This document shows positions 17,231 through 25,014 of a DNA stretch of 64,000 nt, in pieces. The notes below the pieces were generated by a model. It had not been told where the DNA came from and ran no database searches. It saw only the letters and a program-made list of their open reading frames with translations. The translations under genes were made by a program, and so were the position numbers. The DNA is from ZC4RG30 sp049841155 (lineage in GTDB: Bacteria > Pseudomonadota > Gammaproteobacteria > Steroidobacterales > Steroidobacteraceae): assembly GCA_049841155.1 (NCBI GenBank), contig JASGHI010000003.1, positions 2,046,001 through 2,110,000 on the forward strand. The letters run 5' to 3'. Each line of letters opens with the position of its first letter. Position 1 is the stretch's first letter.

Positions 17231-18499
17231 ATGAACGACAATTCGTTGTACAGCGGCCCGGTGTTCGAGATGGCCCGGCGGCAGTTTGATGCGGTGGCCG
17301 ACCACCTGGAGATGCCGGTGGAGTACCGGGACCGCATTCTGCTGCCCAAGCGGGCCATTGCGGTTTCCTGCCCCATCCACCGCGATGATGGCTCCACCGC
17401 GGTGTTCCAGGGCTTTCGCGTCCAGCACCACCTGAGCCTGGGGCCGACCAAGGGCGGCACGCGCTTTTCCCCCGCCGTGGACATGGGCGAGGTGGCGGCC
17501 CTGGCCGTGTGGATGAGCTGGAAGTGCGCCCTGGCCGGCCTGCCCTACGGCGGCGGCAAGGGCGGGGTGTCGGTGGATCCCCAGCAGCTGTCGATCCGGG
17601 AGCTGGAGTCCCTGTCCCGGCGCTACATGCAGGAGATGATCCCCTTTGTCGGGCCGCACACCGACGTCATGGCCCCGGACGTGGGCACCAACGAGCAGGT
17701 CATGGCCTGGTTCATGGATACCTACTCCATGTACCAAGGCAGCACGGTGACCGAGGTGGTCACCGGCAAGCCGGTGCAGTGCGGCGGCACGGCCGGGCGG
17801 CGCGAGGCCACCGGGCGCGGCGTGGCGCACCTGGTCAACCGCGCGATGGAGCGCCTGCAGATCAACCCCCGCCAGTGCACGGCCATCGTGCAGGGCTTTG
17901 GCAATGTGGGCTCGGTGGCCGCGCAGACCATGGCCGAGCGGGGGGTGAAGATCATCGGGGTCAGCGACCACACGGCCGCCTACTACGACCCCAAGGGCTT
18001 TGACATGGCGGCCCTGATGAAGCACATGAGTCAGCACCGGGTGCTGCGCGGGTTTTCCACCCAGGCGCTGTTTGATCCGCAGGAGCTGCTGGCGCAGCGC
18101 TGCGATGTGCTGGCGCCCTGTGCGCTGGAGCGGGTGATCGATGCGCCGCTGGCCCAGCGCCTGGACTGCCGCATCATCGCCGAGGGGGCCAATGGGCCGA
18201 CCACCCCGGAGGCGGACCGGATCCTGGACCAGCGCAAGGACCAGGTGTTCGTGATTCCGGACATCCTGTGCAATGCCGGCGGTGTGATCGTCAGCTACTT
18301 CGAGTGGGTGCAGGACCTGCAGCAGTTCTTCTGGGACGAGGCCGAGGTCAACGAGCGGCTCTACCGCGCCCTGGACCGCTCCTTCAAGCAGGTGCTGCAG
18401 TACGCCACCGACCATGGCATCTCACACCGCAATGCCGCTCTGGCCATCGGCGTGCAGACCGTCTGGAAGGCCAAAACCACTCGCGGCCTGTTCCCCTGA
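17231..18499 (+). CDS. Glu/Leu/Phe/Val family dehydrogenase, probable glutamate dehydrogenase
   Basis: A 422-residue amino-acid dehydrogenase of the hexameric NAD-GDH type. The catalytic Lys is in P-Y-G-G-G-K-G-G (Lys110), with Lys98 nearby. D-V-G-T-N-E and the Rossmann motif G-F-G-N-V-G-S follow. It interconverts glutamate and 2-oxoglutarate plus ammonia, although leucine or phenylalanine dehydrogenase cannot be excluded. Its codons are strongly biased to C/G at third positions. It is divergent from the ALDH operon and ends in a hairpin. It may capture ammonia set free by catabolism of a nitrogen-containing substrate, which is inference. Confidence 0.9.
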   Translation: MNDNSLYSGPVFEMARRQFDAVADHLEMPVEYRDRILLPKRAIAVSCPIHRDDGSTAVFQGFRVQHHLSLGPTKGGTRFSPAVDMGEVAALAVWMSWKCALAGLPYGGGKGGVSVDPQQLSIRELESLSRRYMQEMIPFVGPHTDVMAPDVGTNEQVMAWFMDTYSMYQGSTVTEVVTGKPVQCGGTAGRREATGRGVAHLVNRAMERLQINPRQCTAIVQGFGNVGSVAAQTMAERGVKIIGVSDHTAAYYDPKGFDMAALMKHMSQHRVLRGFSTQALFDPQELLAQRCDVLAPCALERVIDAPLAQRLDCRIIAEGANGPTTPEADRILDQRKDQVFVIPDILCNAGGVIVSYFEWVQDLQQFFWDEAEVNERLYRALDRSFKQVLQYATDHGISHRNAALAIGVQTVWKAKTTRGLFP

Positions 18500-18507
18500 G
18501 GGGGAAC
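18490..18507 (+). terminator. Hairpin after glutamate dehydrogenase gene
   Basis: A perfect 7-bp stem GTTCCCC / GGGGAAC with loop TGAG spans the stop codon. It lacks a T-tract. It sits just before the end of the convergent exported-protein gene (stop at 18516). Confidence 0.5.
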
Positions 18508-18515
18508 GGCCCGGG

Positions 18516-19241
18516 CTATTTGCTTACGCCGGCTTCTGTCTTGAGCTTGCAGAAATACTCGTGCACATAGGCCGACTCAGGCTGCCGCCGGAAAACCATC
18601 CGCACCACCCAATCCTCGGTGAACGCCTTCGGGTCGGAGGCCGTGACGATATCTTCCAGGGTGTCCTTGTCCAGGAAGCGGATCGTCTGCTGAACCGTGA
18701 GCGCATCGCTGTGCGGGATGCCGGAGGAATCGAACAGCTTGTCTGCCCGGAGGTTCACTGTTTTCGCGGACAGCATTTTGCCGTCCCATGATCCATTGGT
18801 GAAGCCAATGTAGGTCGGCTCGGCGCCTTCCTCCTGCTGCTTGCCGTCGAGATAGATCCGGACGGTTTCGGCACTGCCCTCGTTGTACAGATTGACCTGC
18901 TTGTCCGTGGCCATGATCTCCAGCCCATAGGGCGCCATCAGCACGCGCGGCATTCCCTTCGGATAGCAGCTGGCCGCCGTGTCGTAGGAGAGATCTCCTT
19001 TCTCGGACATTGCGATGTTCGTCTTCCACTTGGCCGCGTACTCGGCATTGAGCGGCGGCTTCTGGGAAAGATGCGTGGGCGTGTTCGGATCGTAATGATC
19101 GTTGCGGACCAGCGTATCGCGCTCCCAGAATCCGGTCATGTCCAGAAGCTTTGGTGCTGCCCCCTTGGTCTGGGCGCAAATCGCCACGCCCGTCCCGAGA
19201 AACAGCACCGACATACCAGCCATCGCGATGATGCGCTTCAT
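18516..19241 (-). CDS. Exported protein of the Cx3GxPR / W[ED]G family (copy 2)
   Basis: A 241-residue protein with a signal peptide (M-K-R-I-I-A-M-A-G-M, hydrophobic to about residue 22). Family motifs are C-Y-P-K-G-M-P-R, a divergent W-box (S-W-D-G-K), P-H-S-D, D-W-V-V-R and a C-terminal Cys in Y-F-C-K. Together with copy 3 it forms the subgroup with D-P-K-A-F-T-E-D-W-V-V-R-M-V. It lies 8 bases after copy 3 and is the last gene of a three-gene operon that begins with a DUF6152-like protein. Function unknown; a periplasmic location is inferred from the signal. Confidence 0.8.
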   Translation of the reverse strand: MKRIIAMAGMSVLFLGTGVAICAQTKGAAPKLLDMTGFWERDTLVRNDHYDPNTPTHLSQKPPLNAEYAAKWKTNIAMSEKGDLSYDTAASCYPKGMPRVLMAPYGLEIMATDKQVNLYNEGSAETVRIYLDGKQQEEGAEPTYIGFTNGSWDGKMLSAKTVNLRADKLFDSSGIPHSDALTVQQTIRFLDKDTLEDIVTASDPKAFTEDWVVRMVFRRQPESAYVHEYFCKLKTEAGVSK

Positions 19242-19249
19242 TGATCCCC

Positions 19250-19948
19250 CTATTTGCAAGTCACTTCTGCGACATACCTGGACGGCGGCTCGCGGTGATA
19301 GACCATGCGCACCACCCAATCCTCGGTAAACGCCTTCGGGTCGGACATGGTCACGATGTTCTCCAGCGTATTGCGATCGAGGAATCTCATCTTCTGCGTC
19401 ACCGTCAGCGAATCGCTGTGCGGAATGCCCGTGCCGTCGAACAGGGTGTCCGCCCGGAGATTTCCGGTGTGCAGGGTAAGCACGCCGTTTTCCCAGCGGC
19501 CGGTGGTGAAACCCATGTAGGTGGGATCAGAGCCCTCGATCTCCTTGCGGTCGTCGAGGAAAGCGCGGACGACGTCGCCGCTGGCTTCGTTGGTGAAATT
19601 CACCTGCGCTGGCGTCGCCATGATCTCCATGCCCAGCGGCGCCATCATCACCCGCGGGAAGCCCTTCGGCAGGCAGTTCAGGGAGGTGTCGTAGGACAGA
19701 TCCCCCTTGTAGCCCTTCTCGCGGTTCTCCTTCCACAGCTTGGCATAGGACTCCCGCAGCGGCGGCTTCTGGTCCTCCGAGTTGTAGACATTCGGATCGA
19801 AGTGGTCGGGACGGTCGCGCAGCCTCTCGCGCGACCACACTCCCGTCATGTCCGACAGGCCGGGCGCGGGAGCCTGGCCGGCGCCTGCTGCCACCATCGA
19901 CCCGAGGAGAGCTGCGGCCAGCCATCCGAAACGAAGCTTGATGCCCAT
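19250..19948 (-). CDS. Exported protein of the Cx3GxPR / W[ED]G family (copy 3)
   Basis: A 232-residue protein with an N-terminal signal to about residue 24 (A-G-A-G-Q-A). Motifs are C-L-P-K-G-F-P-R, G-R-W-E-N-G-V-L, P-H-S-D, D-W-V-V-R and a final Cys-Lys. It is closely similar to copy 2 over most of its length, so a tandem duplication is likely. Its ATG directly abuts the stop of the upstream DUF6152-like gene (no gap), which implies coupled translation and hints that the two proteins act together. Confidence 0.82.
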   Translation of the reverse strand: MGIKLRFGWLAAALLGSMVAAGAGQAPAPGLSDMTGVWSRERLRDRPDHFDPNVYNSEDQKPPLRESYAKLWKENREKGYKGDLSYDTSLNCLPKGFPRVMMAPLGMEIMATPAQVNFTNEASGDVVRAFLDDRKEIEGSDPTYMGFTTGRWENGVLTLHTGNLRADTLFDGTGIPHSDSLTVTQKMRFLDRNTLENIVTMSDPKAFTEDWVVRMVYHREPPSRYVAEVTCK

Positions 19949-20347
19949 CTACTGGTTGCTCCCACTAATTGCCTTGGTGCTGCTCATTATCCGGCCATCC
20001 GGCAGCGTCACCCGCACCAGACTGCCGCCATTGGTCCCATCCTTGAGAGGATTGATGATGACCGCCACCTTGTCGCCGGGCTTCAAGGTGTCGCGTGACC
20101 AGCCTGCACGGCGCAGGAAATTGGGACTGGCCGTCTCGATGGCCCAGCTGGACACCGTATGCGTCCCCGGATCGTTCACATCGACGTGGATCCACGAATG
20201 AGGATTGGTGAAATCAAACTCCTTCACCTCTCCCGTTATCGTCACCTCCTTCTTATCGTCGAACATCGCGAAGGAGTGATGGGCCAGCGCCTGTCCGCCG
20301 GCGACAACCGCAAAAACGATCAGCATTCCGGCTGCGGTCCTGTTCAT
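19949..20347 (-). CDS. DUF6152-like exported protein, mature N-terminus His-His (copy 1)
   Basis: A 132-residue protein. The signal peptide is residues 1-22, ending A-L-A, so cleavage would expose His23-His24-Ser-Phe. The rest is a small beta-rich domain with T-N-P-H (His50), then A-S-P-N-F-L-R-R-A-G-W, L-K-P-G-D and K-D-G-T-N-G-G. Three further copies in this window share the same layout. An exposed N-terminal His with two other His is the pattern of copper 'histidine-brace' proteins, but metal binding is only a hypothesis here. It is the first gene of the operon with two Cx3GxPR proteins. Confidence 0.8.
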   Translation of the reverse strand: MNRTAAGMLIVFAVVAGGQALAHHSFAMFDDKKEVTITGEVKEFDFTNPHSWIHVDVNDPGTHTVSSWAIETASPNFLRRAGWSRDTLKPGDKVAVIINPLKDGTNGGSLVRVTLPDGRIMSSTKAISGSNQ

Positions 20348-20395
20348 CGCATTGCTCCAGCCCTACCCGCGGGTGTTTTATATACGATATAGTAG

Positions 20396-20413
20396 TTCTA
20401 TACTGAAATAGAA
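20396..20413. promoter_or_regulatory. Inverted repeat in divergent promoter
   Basis: TTCTAT-ACTGAA-ATAGAA is a perfect 6-6-6 inverted repeat, 45 bases before the ALDH start and 49 before the divergent DUF6152-like gene start. The surrounding AT-rich stretch (about 20375-20420) is the likely promoter of both genes. The adjacent IclR gene encodes a plausible binder. Confidence 0.45.
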
Positions 20414-20457
20414 ATTGACGGCGCGCAAGAACCTTGTCGAACGACAGCAGGTCTCCC

Positions 20458-21927
20458 ATGAACATTGAAAATCGCATCTATGTCGGCGGCCAATGGCGTA
20501 CCGGGCGCGGCCGCCCGCTGACGGACGTCAATTCCGCCAACGGCGAGGTCATCACCGAGTTCAACACCGCCTCCCCGGAGGATGTCTCGGACGCCGTGGA
20601 GGCCGGCAAGGCAGCGATGGCGGCACCGCAGTGGCGCGACATGAAGCCGCACCTGCGGGCCCGGTTCCTGCACCGCATCGCCGACGCCATAGAGAAGGAC
20701 GTCGACGCGATCTCGGCCCTGCAGACGCTGGACACCGGCAAGACCCTTTCCGAAACCCGCGCCCTCACCCTCAGCGCCTCCACCACGTTCCGCTACTTCG
20801 CGGCAACACTCGAGACCCTGCAGGAAGCCATGCCGCCGCCCCGCGGGGACTACCTGACCTTCTCGGTCCATGAGCCGATCGGCGTGGTGGGAGCCATCAC
20901 GCCGTGGAACTCGCCGATCGCCAGCGACGCACAGAAGGTCGCGCCGGCCCTGGCCGGCGGCAATGCCGTGGTGCTCAAGCCTGCCGAATGGACGCCGCTG
21001 GTTTCACTGCGGCTGGCCCAGATATGTGAGGAAATCGGTCTGCCCAAGGGCCTGCTTTCGGTGGTGCCCGGCCCGGGCTCCGTAACCGGCGATGCCATCA
21101 TTCGCCACCCCGACGTGCGCAAAGTGTCCTTCACCGGCGGCACCTCGACCGGACGGCTGATCGCCGGCATTGCGGCCCAGAAACTGATGCCCATTTCCCT
21201 GGAGCTGGGCGGCAAATCACCCACCATCGTGCTGCAGGATGCCGACCTCGACCATGCGGTGAACGGCGTGCTCTACGGCATTTTCAGTTCGACGGGGCAG
21301 TCCTGCATCGCAGGGTCAAGGCTGTTCGTCCATCGCTCCATATTCGACGACTTCATCGGAAGGCTGGTGGCCGGCACTAAGCGCCTGAAGGTGGGACTGC
21401 CCACCGAACCCGGGGTCCAGGTTGCCCCGCTGGTGGCCTTTGGCCACCGCGACCGGGTCGCCGACTACGTGGATATCGGCCGCAAGGAAGGCGCCGAGGT
21501 GCTGTGCGGCGGAACCGCGCCCTCCGGCGGCTGCTACGATGCGGGCGCCTTCTATCTGCCCACCATCCTCGCCGGCGTGGGCAACAACGCCCGCATCTGT
21601 CAGGAAGAGGTGTTCGGGCCCGTACTGGTGGCACTGCCCTTCGACGACGAGGAGGACCTGGTCGCGCAGTGCAACCAGACCGTCTATGGCCTCGCCTGCG
21701 GCATCTGGACCCGGGATTTCGCGCATGCCTGGCGCCTGGCGCGCCGCATCGACGCCGGCACGGTGTGGATCAACACCTACAAGCAGTTCAGCATTTCGAC
21801 GCCCTTCGGCGGCTTCAAGGACAGCGGCCTGGGGCGCGAAAAGGGGCTCGAGGGCATCCGCGCCTACATGCAGCAGAAGGGAATATACTTGGGGATGAAC
21901 CAGAAGCCGCTCCCCTGGGCAGGATAA
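20458..21927 (+). CDS. NAD(P)-dependent aldehyde dehydrogenase
   Basis: A 489-residue ALDH of the betaine / semialdehyde dehydrogenase type. Landmarks are T-P-W-N-S-P, K-P-A-E-W-T-P, the base in L-E-L-G-G-K-S, the nucleophile in G-Q-S-C-I-A-G-S-R, E-E-V-F-G-P and F-G-G-F-K-D-S-G-L-G-R-E. The ATG at 20458 is preceded by CAGCAGGT; an upstream TTG at 20434 is less likely. It is followed 59 bases later by an IclR regulator gene on the same strand. It likely oxidises a semialdehyde from ring cleavage. Confidence 0.92.
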   Translation: MNIENRIYVGGQWRTGRGRPLTDVNSANGEVITEFNTASPEDVSDAVEAGKAAMAAPQWRDMKPHLRARFLHRIADAIEKDVDAISALQTLDTGKTLSETRALTLSASTTFRYFAATLETLQEAMPPPRGDYLTFSVHEPIGVVGAITPWNSPIASDAQKVAPALAGGNAVVLKPAEWTPLVSLRLAQICEEIGLPKGLLSVVPGPGSVTGDAIIRHPDVRKVSFTGGTSTGRLIAGIAAQKLMPISLELGGKSPTIVLQDADLDHAVNGVLYGIFSSTGQSCIAGSRLFVHRSIFDDFIGRLVAGTKRLKVGLPTEPGVQVAPLVAFGHRDRVADYVDIGRKEGAEVLCGGTAPSGGCYDAGAFYLPTILAGVGNNARICQEEVFGPVLVALPFDDEEDLVAQCNQTVYGLACGIWTRDFAHAWRLARRIDAGTVWINTYKQFSISTPFGGFKDSGLGREKGLEGIRAYMQQKGIYLGMNQKPLPWAG

Positions 21928-21986
21928 GGAGCGAGCGGCCGGATCACACCCCAGCAAAGTCGAGGCGGCCGTAATTGACCCGGAAA

Positions 21987-22811
21987 ATGACGTCGGCGGA
22001 TTCCTCCCAGGAAGTGGACCAGCGCTATCTGGTTCCTGGCCTGCTCCGCGGTCTGCAGATCCTCCACACATTCACACCGGAGCGCCAGCAGCAGACCATC
22101 GCCGAAATCGCGCGGGCGGCAGGGATCACACGCACCACCGCCTTCCGCCTTGTCTACACGCTGGAACATACGCAGCACCTGCGCAAGGTGCCCAATTCCC
22201 GCAACTATGAACTGGGCAGCCGCGCGCTGGATCTGAGCCATGCGTACCTCAGCTGTCTCGACATGATCGAGACGGCCAATCCTATCCTGAAAGCGCTGCG
22301 CGACGAGACCCAGACATCCACCCATCTGATGGTCCTGGAAGGCCGAGATGTCGTGTACATCGCGCGCTTCGCCGGCACTACCAGCCTCGTCAGCACCCAA
22401 TGCGTAGGATCGCGTTTGCCCGCCCACGCCACGGCGCCGGGCCGCATCCTGCTGACCGGACTCACTCTGAGCGAAATCGCCGCCCTGTACGAGAACGTGC
22501 CGCTGCAGTCCTATTCCGGCGCCGCGCCGGACAGCATCGGCGCGCTGATCAGCCGCGTGGAGGAGGATCGCCGGGCATCCAGCATCGTCAGCTGGGGCGC
22601 CTATGAACCCAGCGTCGCAGCCATCGCTGCACCGGTGTATGGCCAGGATGGCAAGATCCTGGCCGCCATCTCTGCCACCTGCCCGTTGAGCACCTTCTCT
22701 CAGGAGGAGTTCTCCACCGTGATCCGCGGACACGTGGAGACTGCAGCCATGACGCTTTCCCGCGCCCTCGGTTATCGCCGTCCGGCCAGCGCGGGAGACG
22801 CCCGGCGCTGA
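21987..22811 (+). CDS. IclR-family transcriptional regulator
   Basis: A 274-residue IclR protein. The N-terminal winged HTH has I-A-E-I-A-R-A-A-G-I-T-R-T-T-A-F-R. The C-terminal effector domain has R-L-P-A-H-A-T-A-P-G-R-I-L-L and A-A-I-A-A-P-V-Y. IclR proteins usually bind a pathway metabolite and repress or activate the adjacent catabolic operon. It follows the ALDH gene, so the operator at 20396 is a candidate site. The ATG at 21987 is used instead of an upstream TTG. It ends inside a strong bidirectional terminator. Confidence 0.92.
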   Translation: MTSADSSQEVDQRYLVPGLLRGLQILHTFTPERQQQTIAEIARAAGITRTTAFRLVYTLEHTQHLRKVPNSRNYELGSRALDLSHAYLSCLDMIETANPILKALRDETQTSTHLMVLEGRDVVYIARFAGTTSLVSTQCVGSRLPAHATAPGRILLTGLTLSEIAALYENVPLQSYSGAAPDSIGALISRVEEDRRASSIVSWGAYEPSVAAIAAPVYGQDGKILAAISATCPLSTFSQEEFSTVIRGHVETAAMTLSRALGYRRPASAGDARR

Positions 22812-22837
22812 CGAGCCGTTTCACACGGCTCGTCAGC
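22807..22837. terminator. Strong bidirectional hairpin terminator
   Basis: A perfect 12-bp stem, GCTGACGAGCCG / CGGCTCGTCAGC, with a 7-base loop TTTCACA. It overlaps the stop codon of the IclR gene and ends 3 bases before the stop of the convergent DUF6152-like gene, so it can serve both. Confidence 0.75.
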
Positions 22838-22839
22838 CA

Positions 22840-23199
22840 TCACTTCAATATCGTGCCATCGGCCTTGGTGACGCTCACCAGGCTGGCGCCATTGGTGCCA
22901 TCCCGCAGGGGATGGCCGGACAGCGTGACCTTCTCGCCCGGCGCCAGCGACGTGGATTTCCAGCCGCGACGGCCCATGCCGTTCGGACTGCCGGCCTCGA
23001 TCTGCCACTCCGTCTCTTTTCCGTCGGTGCCAACGACGTTCAAGTAAATGTGGCTGTGCGGGTTGGACCACTCGAACTTCGTCACGGTGCCGACCAGCGT
23101 GACGTCCTTGGTCAGATCGAACATCGAATAGGAATGGTGCGCGAACGCCGGCAAGGCGACCAGCCCGATGAACGCGGCAACAACAGTGCGAACCCTCAT
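22840..23199 (-). CDS. DUF6152-like exported protein, mature N-terminus His-His (copy 2)
   Basis: A 119-residue protein. The signal is residues 1-20, ending A-F-A, which gives mature His21-His22-Ser-Tyr. S-N-P-H (His48), R-R-G-W-K, L-A-P-G-E and R-D-G-T-N-G-A follow, as in the other copies. AGGAGG lies 9 bases before the ATG at 23199, which fixes the start. It is the only copy with no Cx3GxPR gene beside it; it follows the aspartate-dehydrogenase-like gene by 50 bases on the same strand. Confidence 0.8.
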   Translation of the reverse strand: MRVRTVVAAFIGLVALPAFAHHSYSMFDLTKDVTLVGTVTKFEWSNPHSHIYLNVVGTDGKETEWQIEAGSPNGMGRRGWKSTSLAPGEKVTLSGHPLRDGTNGASLVSVTKADGTILK

Positions 23200-23249
23200 T
23201 TCCTCGATCCTCCTGTCCACTCGAACCGACAAACTGATTGCAGTTGCAC

Positions 23250-24062
23250 CTAGTGCTGCACGACGGGATCCACCAGCGCACCGATGGCCCGGCAGACGCT
23301 ATCCGCGACAATGGCCGAGCTGCGCACATTGGCCGAAGGCGCAGCCTGGATTTCGAAGCGGATGGTTCCGCAGGCGCCGCGCGCCTCGATGACATGCTGG
23401 TTGGCGGTGCAGGCCGGATCAGCGACCAGCGCGACCTCCGTGCGGTCGAAGCCCAGACCGGCCAATGCAACGGTGGCGGCCACGTTGGCGTTCTTCGGAT
23501 AGTTCGCCGCCGCCTCGCGCGAGGTGCCGCGGAAAAAAGTCGTGGCTTCGGCAAGACTGCCAAGGTCCAGCAGCCTTTCGGCAGCACTGCCCCTCCACGC
23601 CGCCGGGGGCTTGGTGCCGGTGTACCGCACCGCATCCAGACCTCCGCGGCGCATCGCCTCCAGCGCATCCAGCCCACCGACGGCGCCGGAGGCCAGGCGC
23701 AGGCGCGCACCACCTCTGATAGCAGCCTGCTGCAGACTGTCGTAGAGGTTCGAATCCGCCAGGGCTCCGATGGATACCATCAGGAAGTCCCGGCCACCGG
23801 CGAGGACCGGAGCCGCAAACTGGTGCACGGCCTCATGCGAGGCACATTCGATGACCAGCGCGGGGTTCGTCTGCAACAGGCCATCGAGCGTCGTGGTAGC
23901 TGCGCAGCCTGCCGGCAGCGCAAGAACAGATCCGGTCGGTGCCTGGCGCACCAGCACTCCCGTCACCCGCACGCTGGCACCGAAATCCCGCGCCAGCCCC
24001 GCCAGCACTGAACGGCCGATGGCGCCGCATCCGATCAGGCCCACTCTTAGTGTTTCTTTCAC
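23250..24062 (-). CDS. Aspartate dehydrogenase-like NAD(P) oxidoreductase
   Basis: A 270-residue protein. The N-terminal Rossmann motif is V-G-L-I-G-C-G-A-I-G-R. The C-terminal domain has the family signature K-N-A-N-V-A-A-T-V-A-L-A-G and A-D-P-A-C-T-A-N-Q-H. Aspartate dehydrogenases convert L-aspartate to iminoaspartate for NAD synthesis, but homologues also occur in catabolic clusters. Here it is divergent from an IclR gene and followed by an exported protein, so a catabolic job is as likely as nadX. The GTG start at 24062 gives the usual length; it has a weak ribosome site and is not certain. Confidence 0.78.
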   Translation of the reverse strand: MKETLRVGLIGCGAIGRSVLAGLARDFGASVRVTGVLVRQAPTGSVLALPAGCAATTTLDGLLQTNPALVIECASHEAVHQFAAPVLAGGRDFLMVSIGALADSNLYDSLQQAAIRGGARLRLASGAVGGLDALEAMRRGGLDAVRYTGTKPPAAWRGSAAERLLDLGSLAEATTFFRGTSREAAANYPKNANVAATVALAGLGFDRTEVALVADPACTANQHVIEARGACGTIRFEIQAAPSANVRSSAIVADSVCRAIGALVDPVVQH

Positions 24063-24070
24063 AAAACTTA

Positions 24071-24086
24071 GTTTCTCATGAGAAAC
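24071..24086. promoter_or_regulatory. 16-bp perfect palindrome, candidate IclR operator
   Basis: GTTTCTCATGAGAAAC reads the same on both strands. It lies 8 bases upstream of the aspartate-dehydrogenase-like start and about 120 bases upstream of the divergent IclR start. IclR proteins commonly bind such palindromes between themselves and their target gene. Confidence 0.65.
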
Positions 24087-24207
24087 GCTTCTCGGCAATG
24101 TGCCTTGCGCCTGCACCGGAAGCGGGCCGTTCCCGGCGGTCCCCACAAAAACTGGGCAATTCAGCCTAGAATCGCCCAATTTCTGGGAGCGGAGGCCCAT
24201 TCGTTTC

Positions 24208-25011
24208 ATGCCCAAACTGAAGACAGAGTCCATAGAAGACCGCTATATCGTCCCCGGCCTGAAACGCGGTCTGGAACTGTTGCAGTTGTGCACCCGCCAC
24301 TCGGGCGGCATTGCGCTCACCGATGCGGCGCAGCATTTGGGAATTTCACGTTCCTCCACGTTCCGTCTGCTGTATACGTTGGAGAAGATGGGCTTCATTC
24401 GCCGCGCCGCCGACGAACGCAAGTTCGTCGCCGGCCTGCAGGTGATGAACCTGCGCGCCAATGTCGTGCAGACCGATGTGGGCGCAGCAGCCGCAGAACC
24501 GATGCGGCGTCTGCGCATCGCCACCGGCGCCTCGGTGCATTTGGGTGCACGCGACGGCAGGGATCTCCTTTATACCCACAGTCTTTCCAGCCTGGCCCGC
24601 GTGACCACCAACATCGGCGCTGGAACACGCCTGCCCGCCCATGCAACGTCGATGGGGCGCCTGCTGCTGAGCGAACTCTCCGAAGCCGACCTGCGCGCGC
24701 TGTATCGCAATGTGCGTCTCGAGGCGCGCACTGAACATACAGTGACGACGGTGGGCCGGCTGGTGGAGCAGGTGCGGGCAGACGCCGAACGCGGCTACAT
24801 CATCAGCGAGGGGAACTTCGACCCGGCGATATGGAGCATCGCCGCTCCGATCCGCAACCACACCGGCGCAATCGTGGCCGCCATCAGCATCACCCTGCCC
24901 GCCGGCACCGTCGAAAAGAGCCAGTTTCGCGGCCCGCTCAAGGACCAGGTCTGCGCAGCTGCTGCCGAAATCTCGGCCTTCCTCGGTCACCAGACTCCCG
25001 CAGCGGGCTGA
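24208..25011 (+). CDS. IclR-family transcriptional regulator
   Basis: A 267-residue IclR protein. The winged HTH contains A-A-Q-H-L-G-I-S-R-S-S-T-F-R. The ligand domain has R-L-P-A-H-A-T-S-M-G-R-L-L-L and W-S-I-A-A-P-I-R. It shares the opening D-R/Q-R-Y-x-V-P-G-L with the IclR protein at 21987. The ATG at 24208 has GGAGG 12 bases upstream; the longer frame from 24100 is rejected. It is divergent from the aspartate-dehydrogenase-like gene and convergent (3-base gap) with the operon 28187 to 25015. Control of both is plausible. Confidence 0.92.
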   Translation: MPKLKTESIEDRYIVPGLKRGLELLQLCTRHSGGIALTDAAQHLGISRSSTFRLLYTLEKMGFIRRAADERKFVAGLQVMNLRANVVQTDVGAAAAEPMRRLRIATGASVHLGARDGRDLLYTHSLSSLARVTTNIGAGTRLPAHATSMGRLLLSELSEADLRALYRNVRLEARTEHTVTTVGRLVEQVRADAERGYIISEGNFDPAIWSIAAPIRNHTGAIVAAISITLPAGTVEKSQFRGPLKDQVCAAAAEISAFLGHQTPAAG

Positions 25012-25014
25012 AGC

